Assembly (NCBI RefSeq): GCF_001684335.1
Contig: NZ_LOIC01000034.1
Coordinates: forward strand, 1-64,000
Length of the DNA stretch: 64,000 bases
Reading direction: 5' to 3'
DNA from: Photorhabdus namnaonensis
Lineage (GTDB): Bacteria; Pseudomonadota; Gammaproteobacteria; Enterobacterales; Enterobacteriaceae
Positions 38,297 to 48,603 of the stretch are shown one piece after another (position 1 is the first letter of the stretch; every line of letters starts with the position of its first letter). The notes beneath the pieces are model-generated. The model ran no database searches. It was not told where the DNA came from and worked only from the letters and a program-made list of their open reading frames with translations. A program made the translations under genes and the position numbers.

Positions 38297-38704
38297 ATGC
38301 AAGCGCGGGTAAAATGGGTTGAAGGATTGTCTCTTTTGGGGGAGTCATCTTCCGGTCATCAGGTCATGATGGATGGTAATGCCGGCGATAAGGCGCCAAG
38401 CCCAATGGAAATGGTATTAATGGCAGCCGGTGGTTGCAGTACGATTGATGTAGTTTCTATTTTGCAGAAAGGCAGGTACGACATAAGAGATTGTGAAGTA
38501 AAATTAACTTCCCACCGTCGTGAAGAGGCGCCACGCTTGTTTACTCATATTAATCTGCATTTTATTGTTACGGGTAAGGATTTGACAGATAAAGCGGTTG
38601 AACGTGCAGTCATGTTGTCTGCGGAAAAATATTGCTCTGTTTCATTGATGTTGGGGAAATCAGTTGAAATTACCCACAGTTTTGAAATTAAAGATATAGC
38701 TTGA
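38297..38704 (+). CDS. yhfA: OsmC family protein YhfA
   Basis: A 135-residue OsmC/Ohr-fold protein with the conserved cysteines in MAAGGCSTIDVVSIL (Cys near 48) and AEKYCSVSLML (Cys near 115), the peroxidatic/resolving positions of the fold. Members are thiol peroxidase-like; the precise substrate of YhfA is not known. An AGAGGT site lies 5 nt before the ATG. Divergent from crp. Confidence 0.93.
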   Translation: MQARVKWVEGLSLLGESSSGHQVMMDGNAGDKAPSPMEMVLMAAGGCSTIDVVSILQKGRYDIRDCEVKLTSHRREEAPRLFTHINLHFIVTGKDLTDKAVERAVMLSAEKYCSVSLMLGKSVEITHSFEIKDIA

Positions 38705-38731
38705 AAAATTATTTCTTGATTAGAAAATAAC

Positions 38732-38766
38732 AACAGGTAACTAATATCTCAGTTACCTGTTTTTTT
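38732..38766 (+). terminator. Rho-independent terminator of yhfA
   Basis: An 11-bp stem AACAGGTAACT / AGTTACCTGTT with an 8-nt loop and a run of T, 27 nt after the yhfA stop. Confidence 0.88.
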
Positions 38767-38829
38767 AACTGAATAATATAAGAGGTAAACTTTAAGTGCC
38801 GGATTTTCTCGATTTATCTCAGGCGCTGA

Positions 38830-39699
38830 TTAACTAATTTTTCCCCCTTCCAGCAGTCGCTGTACCAATGGCGTCATAATTAGCTCCATTGCTAATCCCA
38901 TTTTTCCGCCGGGAACCACGATGGTATTAATGCTTGAAACGAATGAGCCTTGTAACATGGCTAACAAGTATGGGAAATCAATTTGAGTCAGATCACGGAA
39001 GCGGATGACAATAAAACTTTCATCCAATGATGGAATGGCTTTAGCTGAAAATGGATTGGATGTATCAACGGTGGGAACACGTTGAAAGTTGATATGTGTT
39101 CGCGAGAATTGTGGCGTAATGTAGTTGATATAATCATCCATAGAACGCACGACAGAATCCATCACGGCTTCCTGCGAGTGCCCTCGTTCTCCGGTATCGC
39201 GGATAAGTTTCTGTATCCATTCAAGGTTGACAATCGGCACGACTCCCACTAGCAAATCAACATGACTGGCAACGTTATGTTGCGGTGTGACAACGCCGCC
39301 GTGCAGACCTTCATAAAACAGCACATCAGTCTGCTTGGGTAAAGATTCCCACGGCGTAAATGTACCGGGGAGCTGGTTGTAAGGGACGGCATCGTCATAG
39401 GTATGAAGGTACTTCCGACGGCGGCCTTCACCAGTTTCACCATAATCAATCATGGTTTTTTCCAGCATGCCGAAATCATTGGCTTCCGGCCCAAAATAAC
39501 TGATATGCCTGCCTTGCTCTTTGGCTTTACGGATTGCGGCATCCATTTCAGGGCGGGTGTAGCGGTGGAAACTATCTCCCTCTATCTGTGCCGCACTGAT
39601 GTCAAGTTGCTGGAAAATCTTGCGGAAAGCTAAGCTGGTGGTGGTGGTTCCGGCGCCGCTGGAGCCGGTAATTGCGATAATCGGATGTTTGGCGGACAT
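38830..39699 (-). CDS. prkB: Phosphoribulokinase-like protein PrkB
   Basis: A 289-residue P-loop kinase with Walker A GSSGAGTTTTS (residues 12-22), EGDSFHRYTRPEMD and DVLFYEGLHGG. It is the enterobacterial PrkB (YhfY-neighbour) type, whose physiological substrate is unknown since these bacteria lack a Calvin cycle. Upstream are yheU and yheT in the E. coli order. Confidence 0.92.
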   Translation of the reverse strand: MSAKHPIIAITGSSGAGTTTTSLAFRKIFQQLDISAAQIEGDSFHRYTRPEMDAAIRKAKEQGRHISYFGPEANDFGMLEKTMIDYGETGEGRRRKYLHTYDDAVPYNQLPGTFTPWESLPKQTDVLFYEGLHGGVVTPQHNVASHVDLLVGVVPIVNLEWIQKLIRDTGERGHSQEAVMDSVVRSMDDYINYITPQFSRTHINFQRVPTVDTSNPFSAKAIPSLDESFIVIRFRDLTQIDFPYLLAMLQGSFVSSINTIVVPGGKMGLAMELIMTPLVQRLLEGGKIS

Positions 39700-39717
39700 A
39701 CAGTAAACTCCATAATA

Positions 39718-39936
39718 TTAAGAATGGAACATCTCTTTTGGCACAATATTGATACTTTCATGCAGTTCAGACCACACCAGCATAACATCTCCCTGTTCCA
39801 ACTGACGGCGTATGTCAGTGACTTTTTGCTCCAGAGATTTTTCATCTTCGCCATAATCAGTACCTTCCCGCAGGATGAAACTCTCTATCAAATTTAGCAG
39901 AGTTTCTGGCTGCAATTGTTGCCACGGAATAATCAT
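39718..39936 (-). CDS. yheU: YheU family protein
   Basis: The ATG at 39936 ([19 protein letters not shown]) overlaps the yheT stop (ATGA) and gives 72 residues, the E. coli YheU length. The acidic [16 protein letters not shown] is the family core. Function unknown. A longer in-frame extension to 39990 lies inside yheT and is rejected. Confidence 0.92.
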   Translation of the reverse strand: MIIPWQQLQPETLLNLIESFILREGTDYGEDEKSLEQKVTDIRRQLEQGDVMLVWSELHESINIVPKEMFHS

Positions 39937-40913
39937 TGTGGTTGCTCCAGATAAGATGACAGCCAATTTGGGATGCGTTGTTCCAGCCACATTTGTGGTT
40001 TCTTCAACGAACCACTGACAAAGCCCACATGTCCACCATATTCTGTCATTTGGTATTCAATATTTTTGGGTAACATTTTGAGATCAGGAACAACTTCCGG
40101 TGTCATAAAGGGATCGTCTTTAGCATGAATAATCAGCAGTGGCACAGTAATATCAGGCAGACGCGGCAGAGCACTGCACTGGCGGTAGTAGTCCGCCGCA
40201 TTTTTAAAGCCGTGGATTCTTGCGGTTATAATTTCATCAAATTCTCGAATATGTTTCAATCTTTTTACCTGAGACAGATTGATGGGGAGGGAACCGGGGT
40301 AGCGTAACAATTTACGAGTGGCATTACGTTTCAGGCTATTAAGTAAATAACGTTCATAAACCTGAGAAAATCCTTTTTCTATCCGAAAGGAACAGGCTGC
40401 CAGCATCAAAGGGGCGGAAACAATGACGGCGGCATTGATCTGGGCGTTTGTTTTTTCTTCCGCCAGATAGCAGGCCAGCATATTACCGCCGACTGAATAA
40501 CCGACGGCTGAGGTGGGTGCATCACCGTAGGTCTGTTTTAACCAGCTCAGAAAATAGCGGGCATCGCTTGTTTCGCCGGAATGATAGAGACGCTTTTGGC
40601 GGTTTGGTTCACCACTGCATCCGCGGAAATGCATGACAACCCCAAGCCAGCCTTTCTCTTGGCAGATATGAAGCAAACCGTGGGCATAAGGGCTGTGGAA
40701 ACTGCCTTCCAGACCATGAAACAGGATCAGCCGTGGTTTATGTGCTGCGGTGGCGGGATCTTCACTCCACGCCAGATCAACAAAATCGTTATCCGGTAAA
40801 TTAAGTCGTTGCCAATATGGTTGCAGTTCAGGATACCGCCGCACCAGACGCGGGAGGAGTGTCTGCACATGCGGATTACTGGCTCCGGTTAGAGGTCGAA
40901 AGATATCAGTCAT
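39933..40913 (-). CDS. yheT: Alpha/beta hydrolase YheT
   Basis: A 326-residue hydrolase of the YheT/AB-hydrolase-1 type. The oxyanion region is [17 protein letters not shown], the nucleophile elbow is [10 protein letters not shown] (Ser near residue 142), and the catalytic His is in [10 protein letters not shown]. The substrate is unknown. It is coupled to yheU by a 4-nt overlap. In E. coli yheS is next, but here a 15-kb block intervenes. Confidence 0.93.
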   Translation of the reverse strand: MTDIFRPLTGASNPHVQTLLPRLVRRYPELQPYWQRLNLPDNDFVDLAWSEDPATAAHKPRLILFHGLEGSFHSPYAHGLLHICQEKGWLGVVMHFRGCSGEPNRQKRLYHSGETSDARYFLSWLKQTYGDAPTSAVGYSVGGNMLACYLAEEKTNAQINAAVIVSAPLMLAACSFRIEKGFSQVYERYLLNSLKRNATRKLLRYPGSLPINLSQVKRLKHIREFDEIITARIHGFKNAADYYRQCSALPRLPDITVPLLIIHAKDDPFMTPEVVPDLKMLPKNIEYQMTEYGGHVGFVSGSLKKPQMWLEQRIPNWLSSYLEQPQ

Positions 40914-41017
40914 AATGGTTTCGAGTTAAATTGATTAGTTATCTTGTATGGTGAATAACATACTGATATTTTCTGTGAAAGGGAAACGCCAATATTCAGG
41001 ATGAAAGATAACTCTTC

Positions 41018-41626
41018 ATGACAGCAAGCCTGATTTTTTCATTAACGACTTTTTTGTTTATTTCTGCCATTACGCCGGGTCCGAACAACATGTTGCTGAC
41101 TTCATCGGGCGCTAACTTCGGTTTTATCCGCTCTTTGGGGTTGCTCCTTGGCGTTGTTCTGGGCATGCAGACGATTTTATATCTGGCTGCTTTCGGAATA
41201 GCGGCATTGCTGTTGGTCTACCCTGCTATTCACACGGTTATGAAAATTGCAGGTAGCCTCTATTTGCTATGGTTAGCATGGAAAACAGCAACGGCCAGTT
41301 ACCGGCGTCTGGATACCAAAGACAGCGCTGTTATCAAGCCGGTTAGGTGGTACCAAGGTTGGTTATTGCAGTTTTTAAATCCGAAAGCCTGGCTGATGGG
41401 GTTGGGAGCTGTTGGCAGCTACAGTATTGCCGGTGATCACTACCTCTATTCCATCATTGTGATCAGCATTGCGGTGATGTTTATTAATGTCTTGTGCGGC
41501 ATGGTGTGGGCGGGTTTTGGTTCGCTGATAGGGACGTTACTCCGTAGTCGTAATGCTTGGTTTATTTTCAATATCATGATGGGCATATTAACGGCAACTT
41601 GCGTGCCATTGATTTGGCTTGGGTAA
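41018..41626 (+). CDS. LysE/RhtB family amino acid exporter
   Basis: A 202-residue inner-membrane protein with about six hydrophobic segments. The LysE family mark TPGPNNMLLTSSGANFG is at residues 19-35 and FLNPKAWLMGLGAVG near 117. Proteins of this family export amino acids such as lysine, homoserine, threonine or cysteine; the substrate cannot be read from sequence. It is the first gene of the accessory block between yheT and yheS. Confidence 0.9.
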   Translation: MTASLIFSLTTFLFISAITPGPNNMLLTSSGANFGFIRSLGLLLGVVLGMQTILYLAAFGIAALLLVYPAIHTVMKIAGSLYLLWLAWKTATASYRRLDTKDSAVIKPVRWYQGWLLQFLNPKAWLMGLGAVGSYSIAGDHYLYSIIVISIAVMFINVLCGMVWAGFGSLIGTLLRSRNAWFIFNIMMGILTATCVPLIWLG

Positions 41627-41794
41627 TTCAGACAGTTAATTGCGTTTTTAGCAAAATCCGCCGTAAACCCTTGCCCAGTGCGAGGGTGTCGCAAAAGGCC
41701 GGCATTGACAATAAACCCATAGAGATTGATTGCCTGTTATTGGGACTGACAACCCTGATTTTATCTGCTTCTTGGGGATTGGCGGGGGTGGTAG

Positions 41795-42118
41795 TTAAAG
41801 CTTTTTTTCTCGCAAAATCGCTTCCTGAGTCAGGAGGTTATAGTGAGAACACGCCGCTTCTATCACGGTTCCGTCCCCCGCCAGACAGGAAACACCGGAT
41901 TGACTGTGATGTAATACGGATGAGGTGTAATCGCGTTCGAAAGGGGCCAAATCCTGCTCATCAAGGATATCGGAGACAATAAATGCCGCGCGTTTCCCCA
42001 CTTGCTTCAAATAGTCATGGAGGGAAAGAACTCCTTCCAGTACAGTTAGGTGCTGAGCGGTGACAAACTGACGCCCGGTATGAACGGAAGGTGTCAGTTG
42101 CCGTAGGAATTGAGTCAT
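41795..42118 (-). pseudogene. Truncated ORF, possibly an iron-containing alcohol dehydrogenase fragment
   Basis: A 107-residue frame (MTQFLRQLTPSVHTGRQF; then LHDYLKQVGKRAAFIVSDIL). The segment is reminiscent of the N-terminal dinucleotide-binding start of glycerol dehydrogenase-like iron-containing dehydrogenases, with no GGG motif or metal-binding His residues downstream. It therefore looks like a remnant. This assignment is weak. The 168 bases between it and the LysE gene show nothing convincing. Confidence 0.35.
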
Positions 42119-42325
42119 AGAAGGTCTCGTTTGGAATATTAACCCAGAGCTTAACTGATATTAGCTGATAAGGGTTAACTTTTGCGACATCCTCAGTGCG
42201 GGCGGGGATATAAGGCGAAAAGCCCAGAGGGCTTTAGGGCTGGCAACTCCGACGTCTCCTGACTGGATTGATATCTGCCGGTAAAACAGGCTAAAATCAA
42301 TGTACTTTATCAATGAGCGCTGAAT

Positions 42326-43495
42326 ATGTTAAGAGCGACCAAAGTCCGCATCTACCCTACACCCGAACAGGCCGGGTATCTTAACGGCCAGTTCGGCGCG
42401 GTCCGTTTTGCGTACAACAAGGCGCTGCACATCAAAAAGCATGTCTACAAACATCACGGCGTAAGTTTACATCCGCGCAAAGACCTCAAACCGCTCCTGG
42501 CGGTCGCGAAGCAATCCCGCAAGTATGCCTGGCTCAGGGCATATGACGCCATTGCATTACAGCAGGCGGTGATCAATCTGCATACCGCGTTTGATAATTT
42601 CTTCAATCCAAAGTTGCGCGCCCAACTTCCCACATTCAAACGTAAACAGGGCAAGCAATCCAGCTATCACTGTGTTGGGGTGAAAGTGCTGGAGGGCGCA
42701 GTAAAAATCCCGAAATTGTCACCGATAAAGGCCCGCATACACAGAAAAATTGAAGGGAAAGTGAAGAGCATTACGCTCTCTCGCACCGCCACGGGAAAAT
42801 ATTTCGCCGCTATCCTGTGTGACGATGGCAAAGAGGCGCCGGAAAAGCCGGACGTTATCACCCGCGTGACCGGGTGTGATATGGGGTTATCCCATTATCT
42901 TATTCAGTCGACCGGGGAGAAGGTCAATAACCCGCGTCACCTTATCAACGCCGCCCGTAACCTGCGTCGTAAGCAGAAATCACTGTCCCGCAAACAACAG
43001 GGCAGCGCTAACCGCGGCAAGGCCCGATTACGTCTGGCGGCCGTCCATGAACGGGTAGCCCATGCCCGCGCCGATTTTCAACACAAACTCTCTCGGACAA
43101 TAGTTGACGAAAACCAAGCGATCATTGTTGAGACGCTGAAATCGGCTAACATGATGAAGAATCACCACCTTGCCCGCGCTATCGGGGATGCGGGCTGGCA
43201 TGGCTTCGTCAAGAAACTGGAATATAAAGCCGCAGCGGCGGGCGTTCATCTGGTCAAACTGGATCAGTGGTTCGCCAGTTCGAAAACCTGCCATTGCTGC
43301 GGTCACAAAGTGCCAGAAATGCCGCTGCGTAAGCGGATCTGGCCATGCCCTTTCTGTCGAGTCGAACATGACCGCGATATCAATGCGGCGCTCAACATCC
43401 AGCGCAAGGGCATAACAGAATTACAGGCGGCGGGACTCGTCGTTTCTGCCCACGGAGGCCAGCGTAAATCCGTCATAAAGACGGTGGCGGCCTGA
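42326..43495 (+). CDS. tnpB: RNA-guided nuclease TnpB (IS200/IS605 OrfB)
   Basis: A 389-residue protein of usual TnpB length. The N-terminal RNA-binding part starts LRATKVRIYPTPEQ. The RuvC-like catalytic residues are all present: Asp185 in GCDMGL, Glu269 in IVETLK, and the Asp in HDRDINAALN (349/351). The zinc finger CHCC...CPFC is intact (about 312-344). It should be nuclease-competent, cutting DNA guided by an omega RNA made from its own 3' end and right end. Not a dead TnpB-like repressor by these residues. Confidence 0.93.
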   Translation: MLRATKVRIYPTPEQAGYLNGQFGAVRFAYNKALHIKKHVYKHHGVSLHPRKDLKPLLAVAKQSRKYAWLRAYDAIALQQAVINLHTAFDNFFNPKLRAQLPTFKRKQGKQSSYHCVGVKVLEGAVKIPKLSPIKARIHRKIEGKVKSITLSRTATGKYFAAILCDDGKEAPEKPDVITRVTGCDMGLSHYLIQSTGEKVNNPRHLINAARNLRRKQKSLSRKQQGSANRGKARLRLAAVHERVAHARADFQHKLSRTIVDENQAIIVETLKSANMMKNHHLARAIGDAGWHGFVKKLEYKAAAAGVHLVKLDQWFASSKTCHCCGHKVPEMPLRKRIWPCPFCRVEHDRDINAALNIQRKGITELQAAGLVVSAHGGQRKSVIKTVAA

Positions 43496-43506
43496 GAAGT
43501 GGGAAG

Positions 43507-43529
43507 CCTCGCCGTTTTTTACGGCGGGG
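43507..43529 (+). ncRNA. Right-end hairpin, probable 3' part of the omega RNA
   Basis: CCTCGCCGT / ACGGCGGGG (one G-T wobble) with a 5-nt T loop just after the tnpB stop. In TnpB systems the omega RNA overlaps the 3' end of tnpB and the right end, and the guide is the flank just beyond. Here the guide would be drawn from about 43535 onward. Confidence 0.5.
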
Positions 43530-43635
43530 AGCAGTCACTTATAGAAAATACTATTTTATTCTTTTTTACTTTGGCAAATATCTACAACACTTATTCTGAT
43601 GTACCTCGTCTTTTTATGGCATTGGAGGTGTTTAA

Positions 43636-44655
43636 GTGGGTAGATCCGCTCTTGTGGTTTATCTTTTTTTTCTGGCGCTCTTGCTATTGGCTCCCGCTGT
43701 TCAGGCGAACAGTCAGCAAGTAACGATTGCTTATCAAACTTCACCAGAGCCGGCAAAAGTTGCTCAGTATAACGGCGATTTTGCCCGGCAATCGGGTGCT
43801 GATGTTCAATGGCGAAAATTTGACAGTGGTTCCGCTGTGTTGCGAGCGTTAGCTTCTGGTGACGTGCAGATAGGCAATATGGGTTCCAGTCCGTTAGCGG
43901 TTGCTGCCAGCCAAAAACTACCGGTGAAGATTTTTCTCATTGCTTCCCAGTTGGGGCAATCGGAAGCACTGATTGTTAATCAAAAAATCACTGAGCCTTC
44001 TCAGCTTATCGGCAAGCGAATTGCTGTTCCTTTCATTTCTACCGCCCACTACAGCCTATTAGCCGCATTGCATCACTGGCAGATAGATCCAAAGCTGATC
44101 CAGATTATTAACCTACAACCACCGGCGATTGTTGCCGCATGGAAGCGCGGTGATATTGATGGTGCTTTTGTCTGGTTACCGGCCGTGAATGAATTAGCTG
44201 CAACAGGCCGCGTGCTGACCGATGCAGCGCAAATTGCCCAATGGGGAGCGCCAACGCTGGACGTATGGGTTGTCCGTAATGATTTCGCGGAACAACATCC
44301 TGAATGGGTCACCATATTCGTGAAAAGTGTACTGGATGAAAATCAGCGCTATCTGACTTCTCCTGAAACATGGCTGGCAAATAACAGGAATATTGCTGCG
44401 GTATCGAGACTGAGTGGCTTGTCGGAAGACAAAATCAGTCGATGGATACTCACCAATCGTTATCTGAACGCTGATCAGCAGTTGAGTTTATTAAAGTCAG
44501 AAATGGCGAAAGTGATTCGTGATACGGCCAAGTTTCTGCAACAACAGGGTAAAGTTTCACAGGTTGCTGATAATTATCAGGATTATGTGACAGATAAATT
44601 TATCAAGGCGATCGTTTCATCAACAATGGCTGGAGGGAACGATGCTACAAATTAG
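43636..44655 (+). CDS. tauA: Taurine ABC transporter substrate-binding protein TauA
   Basis: A 339-residue protein. The start is GTG with GGAGGT 6 nt upstream. A signal peptide ends at PAVQAN (about residue 25). [33 protein letters not shown] and [15 protein letters not shown] are close to E. coli TauA. It binds taurine in the periplasm for sulfur scavenging. The stop lies 14 nt inside tauB. Confidence 0.94.
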   Translation: MGRSALVVYLFFLALLLLAPAVQANSQQVTIAYQTSPEPAKVAQYNGDFARQSGADVQWRKFDSGSAVLRALASGDVQIGNMGSSPLAVAASQKLPVKIFLIASQLGQSEALIVNQKITEPSQLIGKRIAVPFISTAHYSLLAALHHWQIDPKLIQIINLQPPAIVAAWKRGDIDGAFVWLPAVNELAATGRVLTDAAQIAQWGAPTLDVWVVRNDFAEQHPEWVTIFVKSVLDENQRYLTSPETWLANNRNIAAVSRLSGLSEDKISRWILTNRYLNADQQLSLLKSEMAKVIRDTAKFLQQQGKVSQVADNYQDYVTDKFIKAIVSSTMAGGNDATN

Positions 44656-45409
44656 TGGCTTAACCGCCAGATATCAGGACCAAGAAGTTCTTCGTGATAT
44701 CAGTTTTGATATTACCGCCGGGCAATTTGTGGTGATCCTTGGGCCATCCGGCTGTGGCAAAACAACCTTGTTGAATCTGATTGCGGGTTTTCTCACCCCT
44801 TTCTCCGGTGATATTTGGCTGAATGGTAAACCGGTAACTGGCCCCGGTGTAGAGCGTGGTGTGGTGTTTCAACATGAAGGATTGATGCCGTGGTTGAAGG
44901 TACTGGATAACGTGGCTTTGGGGCTGAAATTTGCCGGTGTGACTAAAAAACAGAGATTGGAGACCGCTCGGCAGATCATTCATCAAGTTGGTTTGAGTGA
45001 TTACGAAGATAAATATGTTTGGCAACTGTCTGGCGGCCAGCGACAGCGGGTGGGGATTGCGCGTGCATTGGCGGTTGAACCTCAACTATTACTGTTAGAT
45101 GAACCGTTTGCAGCGCTTGATGCTTATACCAGAGAACAGATGCAGGAACTTTTGCTGACTATCTGGCGTGACAGTAAAAAACAGTGTCTGTTGATTACTC
45201 ACGATATTGAAGAAGCCATATTTATGGCAACTGATCTCTATTTGATGGAATCTTCACCGGGAAGAATTGTTGAACGGATTACCCTCGACTTTGGCCAACG
45301 ATTTGCAGATGGAGAATGTAGCCGCAGCATTAAATCTGATCCCGATTTTATTATCTGCCGTGAATATGTGTTGGAACGCGTGTTCAGATACCGGAGGGCT
45401 TTGGTATGA
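44642..45409 (+). CDS. tauB: Taurine ABC transporter ATP-binding protein TauB
   Basis: A 255-residue ABC ATPase. Walker [10 protein letters not shown] (residues 35-43), Q-loop [11 protein letters not shown], signature [15 protein letters not shown], Walker [14 protein letters not shown]-loop ITHDIEEA. The start overlaps tauA and the stop overlaps tauC (ATGA), so it is translationally coupled. Confidence 0.94.
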   Translation: MLQISGLTARYQDQEVLRDISFDITAGQFVVILGPSGCGKTTLLNLIAGFLTPFSGDIWLNGKPVTGPGVERGVVFQHEGLMPWLKVLDNVALGLKFAGVTKKQRLETARQIIHQVGLSDYEDKYVWQLSGGQRQRVGIARALAVEPQLLLLDEPFAALDAYTREQMQELLLTIWRDSKKQCLLITHDIEEAIFMATDLYLMESSPGRIVERITLDFGQRFADGECSRSIKSDPDFIICREYVLERVFRYRRALV

Positions 45410-46254
45410 CTCTTTATCAGGAACAGGAAGCCGGTGTGGTGGCTCTGCTGAAAAATAGTAAAAGACGTTTTAAACCAATTCCTGTCGGGGTGCTATGGCG
45501 ATTAGTTACCGTTGTTACTTTATTATTTATCTGGTGGCTAGTGACAACATTCGGCTGGATTGAATCCGTATTATTGCCGGCGCCGGGTCAGGTGGTACAT
45601 CAATTAATAACCGCAGCGAGTGAACAAGGGTTTATGGGGGCGACGTTATGGCAACATTTGGCAGCCAGTTTGAGCCGAATGTTACTGGCTTTATTAGCCG
45701 CGGTAGCTATTGCTATTCCGGTAGGAATAGCAATGGGGCTGAATGAAAAAATCCGAGCGGTGATGGACCCTTTGATTGAGCTGTACCGACCTGTCCCGCC
45801 GTTAGCGTATTTACCTTTGATTGTCATCTGGTTTGGAATCGGAGAAACCTCAAAGGTTTTACTGATCTGGCTAGCCATTTTTGCGCCGGTGACGTTATCT
45901 ACCGTGGTGGGGGTACAAAATGTTGGGCAAGTGCGAATAAGGGCGGCACAGGCGTTGGGCGCTAGTCGCTGGCAACTACTGAAACACGTTATTCTTCCTA
46001 ATGCTTTGCCGGAGCTGTTGACCGGTCTGCGTATCGGGCTTGGTGTTGGCTGGTCGACTCTAGTGGCCGCGGAACTGATTGCCGCCACACAAGGGTTAGG
46101 CTTTATGGTGCAATCGGCGGGTGAGTTTCTGGCAACTGACATGGTGGTGGCGGGAATCATTGTCATTGCGTTGATTGCATGTGGCTTAGAGCTGGGATTG
46201 CGGGCTATTCAACGTCACTTAATGCCGTGGCATGGGGTAAACAATCATGAATGA
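45406..46254 (+). CDS. tauC: Taurine ABC transporter permease TauC
   Basis: A 282-residue inner-membrane permease with about six membrane segments. The EAA loop ([22 protein letters not shown], in parts) contacts TauB. It overlaps tauB by 4 nt and tauD by 8 nt. Confidence 0.93.
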   Translation: MTLYQEQEAGVVALLKNSKRRFKPIPVGVLWRLVTVVTLLFIWWLVTTFGWIESVLLPAPGQVVHQLITAASEQGFMGATLWQHLAASLSRMLLALLAAVAIAIPVGIAMGLNEKIRAVMDPLIELYRPVPPLAYLPLIVIWFGIGETSKVLLIWLAIFAPVTLSTVVGVQNVGQVRIRAAQALGASRWQLLKHVILPNALPELLTGLRIGLGVGWSTLVAAELIAATQGLGFMVQSAGEFLATDMVVAGIIVIALIACGLELGLRAIQRHLMPWHGVNNHE

Positions 46255-47131
46255 ACGTCTGAAAATCGTCCCGTTAGGACCTTATATTGGCGCGCTTGTG
46301 GAACAGACGAATCTCACTAAACCGATGACGGATATTCAGTTTGAGCAACTGTATCACGCACTGCTGAAGCATCAGGTATTATTCTTTCGTAATCAACCTA
46401 TTACGCCAATACAGCAACGTGATTTGGCCGGTCAATTTGGTGATTTACATATTCACCCGGTTTACCCTCATACACCAGAAAGTGAAGAGATTATTGTTTT
46501 GGATACTCATGACAACAATCCGCCGGATAATGATAACTGGCATACGGATGTGACTTTCATTGAAACACCACCGATGGGGGCCATTCTAGCGGCTAAAAAA
46601 GTCCCGCCGTTTGGTGGAGATACGCTGTGGTGCAGCGGTATCGCTGCGTTCGAAGCATTGTCAGAGCCTTTCAAAACATTGCTGATAGGGCTTGAGGCTG
46701 AGCATGATTTCACTAAGTCTTTTCCTGAACATCGACATCGAAGTTCTAAAGAGCAACATCAGCGCTGGTTAGCGGGTAAAGAGAAAAACCCGCCTTTGCT
46801 ACATCCGGTTGTCAGAACACATCCCGTTTCTGGTCGTTCAGCGCTGTTTGTTAATGAAGGTTTCACTACCCGGATTGTTGGTCTCAGTGATAAGGAGAGT
46901 GAAGCGATTTTGAACTTTCTATTTGCCCATGTTACAAAACCTGAATTTCAGGTGCGTTGGCGCTGGCAGGAGAATGACATCGCTATCTGGGATAACCGGG
47001 TGACTCAACATTACGCCAACGCGGATTATCTGCCTCAGCGCAGGATTATGCACCGAGCAACGATTCTGGGTGACAAACCGCGTTATTTTTATAAAGCCAA
47101 TAAAGAGAGTCATTCACTATCATCAGGTTAA
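46247..47131 (+). CDS. tauD: Taurine dioxygenase TauD
   Basis: A 294-residue Fe(II)/2-oxoglutarate dioxygenase. The iron ligands are the His and Asp of NWHTDVTF (near residue 99-101) and the distal His in [12 protein letters not shown] (about 255); the 2-oxoglutarate-binding Arg follows. It converts taurine to sulfite and aminoacetaldehyde, the last step of the tauABCD pathway. Its 3' end overlaps that of the convergent murP by 9 nt. Confidence 0.95.
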   Translation: MNERLKIVPLGPYIGALVEQTNLTKPMTDIQFEQLYHALLKHQVLFFRNQPITPIQQRDLAGQFGDLHIHPVYPHTPESEEIIVLDTHDNNPPDNDNWHTDVTFIETPPMGAILAAKKVPPFGGDTLWCSGIAAFEALSEPFKTLLIGLEAEHDFTKSFPEHRHRSSKEQHQRWLAGKEKNPPLLHPVVRTHPVSGRSALFVNEGFTTRIVGLSDKESEAILNFLFAHVTKPEFQVRWRWQENDIAIWDNRVTQHYANADYLPQRRIMHRATILGDKPRYFYKANKESHSLSSG

Positions 47132-48574
47132 ATCGACATTTTTACTGCCAAATAGCAAAGTCATAACAAAGCCACTGATATAAGCAATCACTAGCCCGGC
47201 GGCATACACGGCCATTCCGACAAAAATACCACTGTTTGAGGTCATCAGTGGTAGTGCTACTAATCCAGATGGGCCAAAAACCGTATTCAGCCCAACAGGT
47301 AATCCCAAATAAGCCACCAAACCGATAAAAAAACCACCGGCGCCGCCGCCCAAACAGGCGGTGATAAAAGGTTTAATCCGTGGGAGTGTGACGCCATAAA
47401 TCAAGGGTTCGCCGATGCCAAGAAAGCCTGGAATAATGGCGCCTTTTATCTGCGTGCGTAGCAGAGAATCTTTTTTCGCCTTGATGTACAGCGCCAGCGC
47501 CGCACCAACCTGTCCGCCGCCTGCCATTGCCAGGATTGGGAACAGAGAATTAAAGCCTTGTGCGTCCATCAGTGCGAAATAGACGGGAACAAACCCTTGG
47601 TGAACACCAAACATAACCGCGAGTAAAAATAGCCCGGCCAATATCGCCGTACCAAAAGGATTACCGTTAAGGTGAAGGAATAGCCATGACATGCCGCTAA
47701 ACAGATAACTCCCCAATGGCATGATAATAATAAAGGTGATTGCTCCCACGATTAGCAGCGTAATAGCCGAGGTAAGGATCATATCCAGATTGTCTGGAAT
47801 AATCTTACGAACCTGCCGTTCTACCCATGCTCCCAGAATAGCGGCGATAAGAACGCCGATAATATTGCCGCGTGGATCGATGCCATAACCAAAGAAAGTG
47901 GAAATACCGGAATAGAAACCGCTGGTGGCGTCTGGGTTATAGCTGAGTACAAACAGCGAAGCGATAATGGCGCCATTTATTCCCGATCCGCCAAATGCTT
48001 TTTGCGCGTTATAACCGATCAGAATACTCAGAAAGCTGAACATGCCTTTACTGAAAACTTTCATATAGCCGATGATTTCAACCAAAACAGTATTAGGGTG
48101 TTTAACGCCTTGAATAGCTATCTGTTCGAGTAAAGTGGCAAAGCCGAGAAGCAAGCCAACGGCAATAAAACCGGGGATCAGTGGGGTAAAAATGGTAGCG
48201 AACTTGGTCAGGAATTTATGTACCGAGCTTACCTGTTTCTCTTTAAGTTGCTTTTTATTCGCAGAAGCAATATTGGTTAAATCAGTGCCGCTCGGTTTCG
48301 ATTGTTCTGTAGGAGGAGAAAAATTTAGCAATTCATTCATTATTTCAGCCGCTGCTTGGGCTTTTCCCGGCCCAAGCACAATCTGAAACTGATTGTCGCT
48401 TTCGACAATACCTAACACATTCGGGATCTGTTTTAACGCGGTTTTATCCACCAGAGTATTATCATGCAATGTCAATCGCAGACGGGTCATACAGTTACCG
48501 CATTGCGCCACATTATTTGCATTGCCGATAGCTTTAAGGATCTGAGCAATGACTGTCTGATTAATTTTAGCCAT
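47123..48574 (-). CDS. murP: PTS N-acetylmuramic acid transporter subunit IIBC
   Basis: The ATG at 48574 ([15 protein letters not shown]) is used, giving 483 residues. The IIB domain (1-85) has the phosphorylated Cys in [12 protein letters not shown] near residue 29; the IIC domain (about 125-480) has about ten membrane segments with [13 protein letters not shown] near residue 385. It imports N-acetylmuramate as the 6-phosphate and needs a IIA domain (Crr) from elsewhere. 29 nt downstream of murQ. Confidence 0.92.
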   Translation of the reverse strand: MAKINQTVIAQILKAIGNANNVAQCGNCMTRLRLTLHDNTLVDKTALKQIPNVLGIVESDNQFQIVLGPGKAQAAAEIMNELLNFSPPTEQSKPSGTDLTNIASANKKQLKEKQVSSVHKFLTKFATIFTPLIPGFIAVGLLLGFATLLEQIAIQGVKHPNTVLVEIIGYMKVFSKGMFSFLSILIGYNAQKAFGGSGINGAIIASLFVLSYNPDATSGFYSGISTFFGYGIDPRGNIIGVLIAAILGAWVERQVRKIIPDNLDMILTSAITLLIVGAITFIIIMPLGSYLFSGMSWLFLHLNGNPFGTAILAGLFLLAVMFGVHQGFVPVYFALMDAQGFNSLFPILAMAGGGQVGAALALYIKAKKDSLLRTQIKGAIIPGFLGIGEPLIYGVTLPRIKPFITACLGGGAGGFFIGLVAYLGLPVGLNTVFGPSGLVALPLMTSNSGIFVGMAVYAAGLVIAYISGFVMTLLFGSKNVDLT

Positions 48575-48603
48575 CTTATTACTCCTTCTCAGCAAGGAAA
48601 TCG

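Larger units (their letters stand above)
42184..43545 (+). mobile_element. IS605-type element carrying only tnpB
   Basis: The left end starts near CGACATCCTC at 42185 and holds a small hairpin AAAGCCC/GGGCTTT (42219-42235). The right end after tnpB has a 9-bp hairpin at 43507-43529 and GGCGGGGAG, typical of the family. No tnpA is adjacent, so mobility would need a transposase in trans. The exact boundaries are uncertain by about 10 bases. It lies about 90 bp upstream of tauA. Confidence 0.78.

Noticed and set aside
39718-39990. Longer yheU frame from 39990
   Set aside because: The extension lies within the 3' end of yheT; the ATG at 39936 with the ATGA overlap gives the standard 72-residue protein.
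41557-41982. 141-codon plus-strand frame after the LysE gene
   Set aside because: Overlaps the end of the LysE gene and the antisense ORF, with no recognisable domain and no ribosome binding site.
42326-43495. TnpB as a nuclease-dead guide-dependent repressor
   Set aside because: All three RuvC acidic residues and the zinc finger are present, and length is full.
45600-46166. 188-codon minus-strand frame inside tauC
   Set aside because: Antisense shadow of a well-supported permease gene; composition is that of reversed codons.
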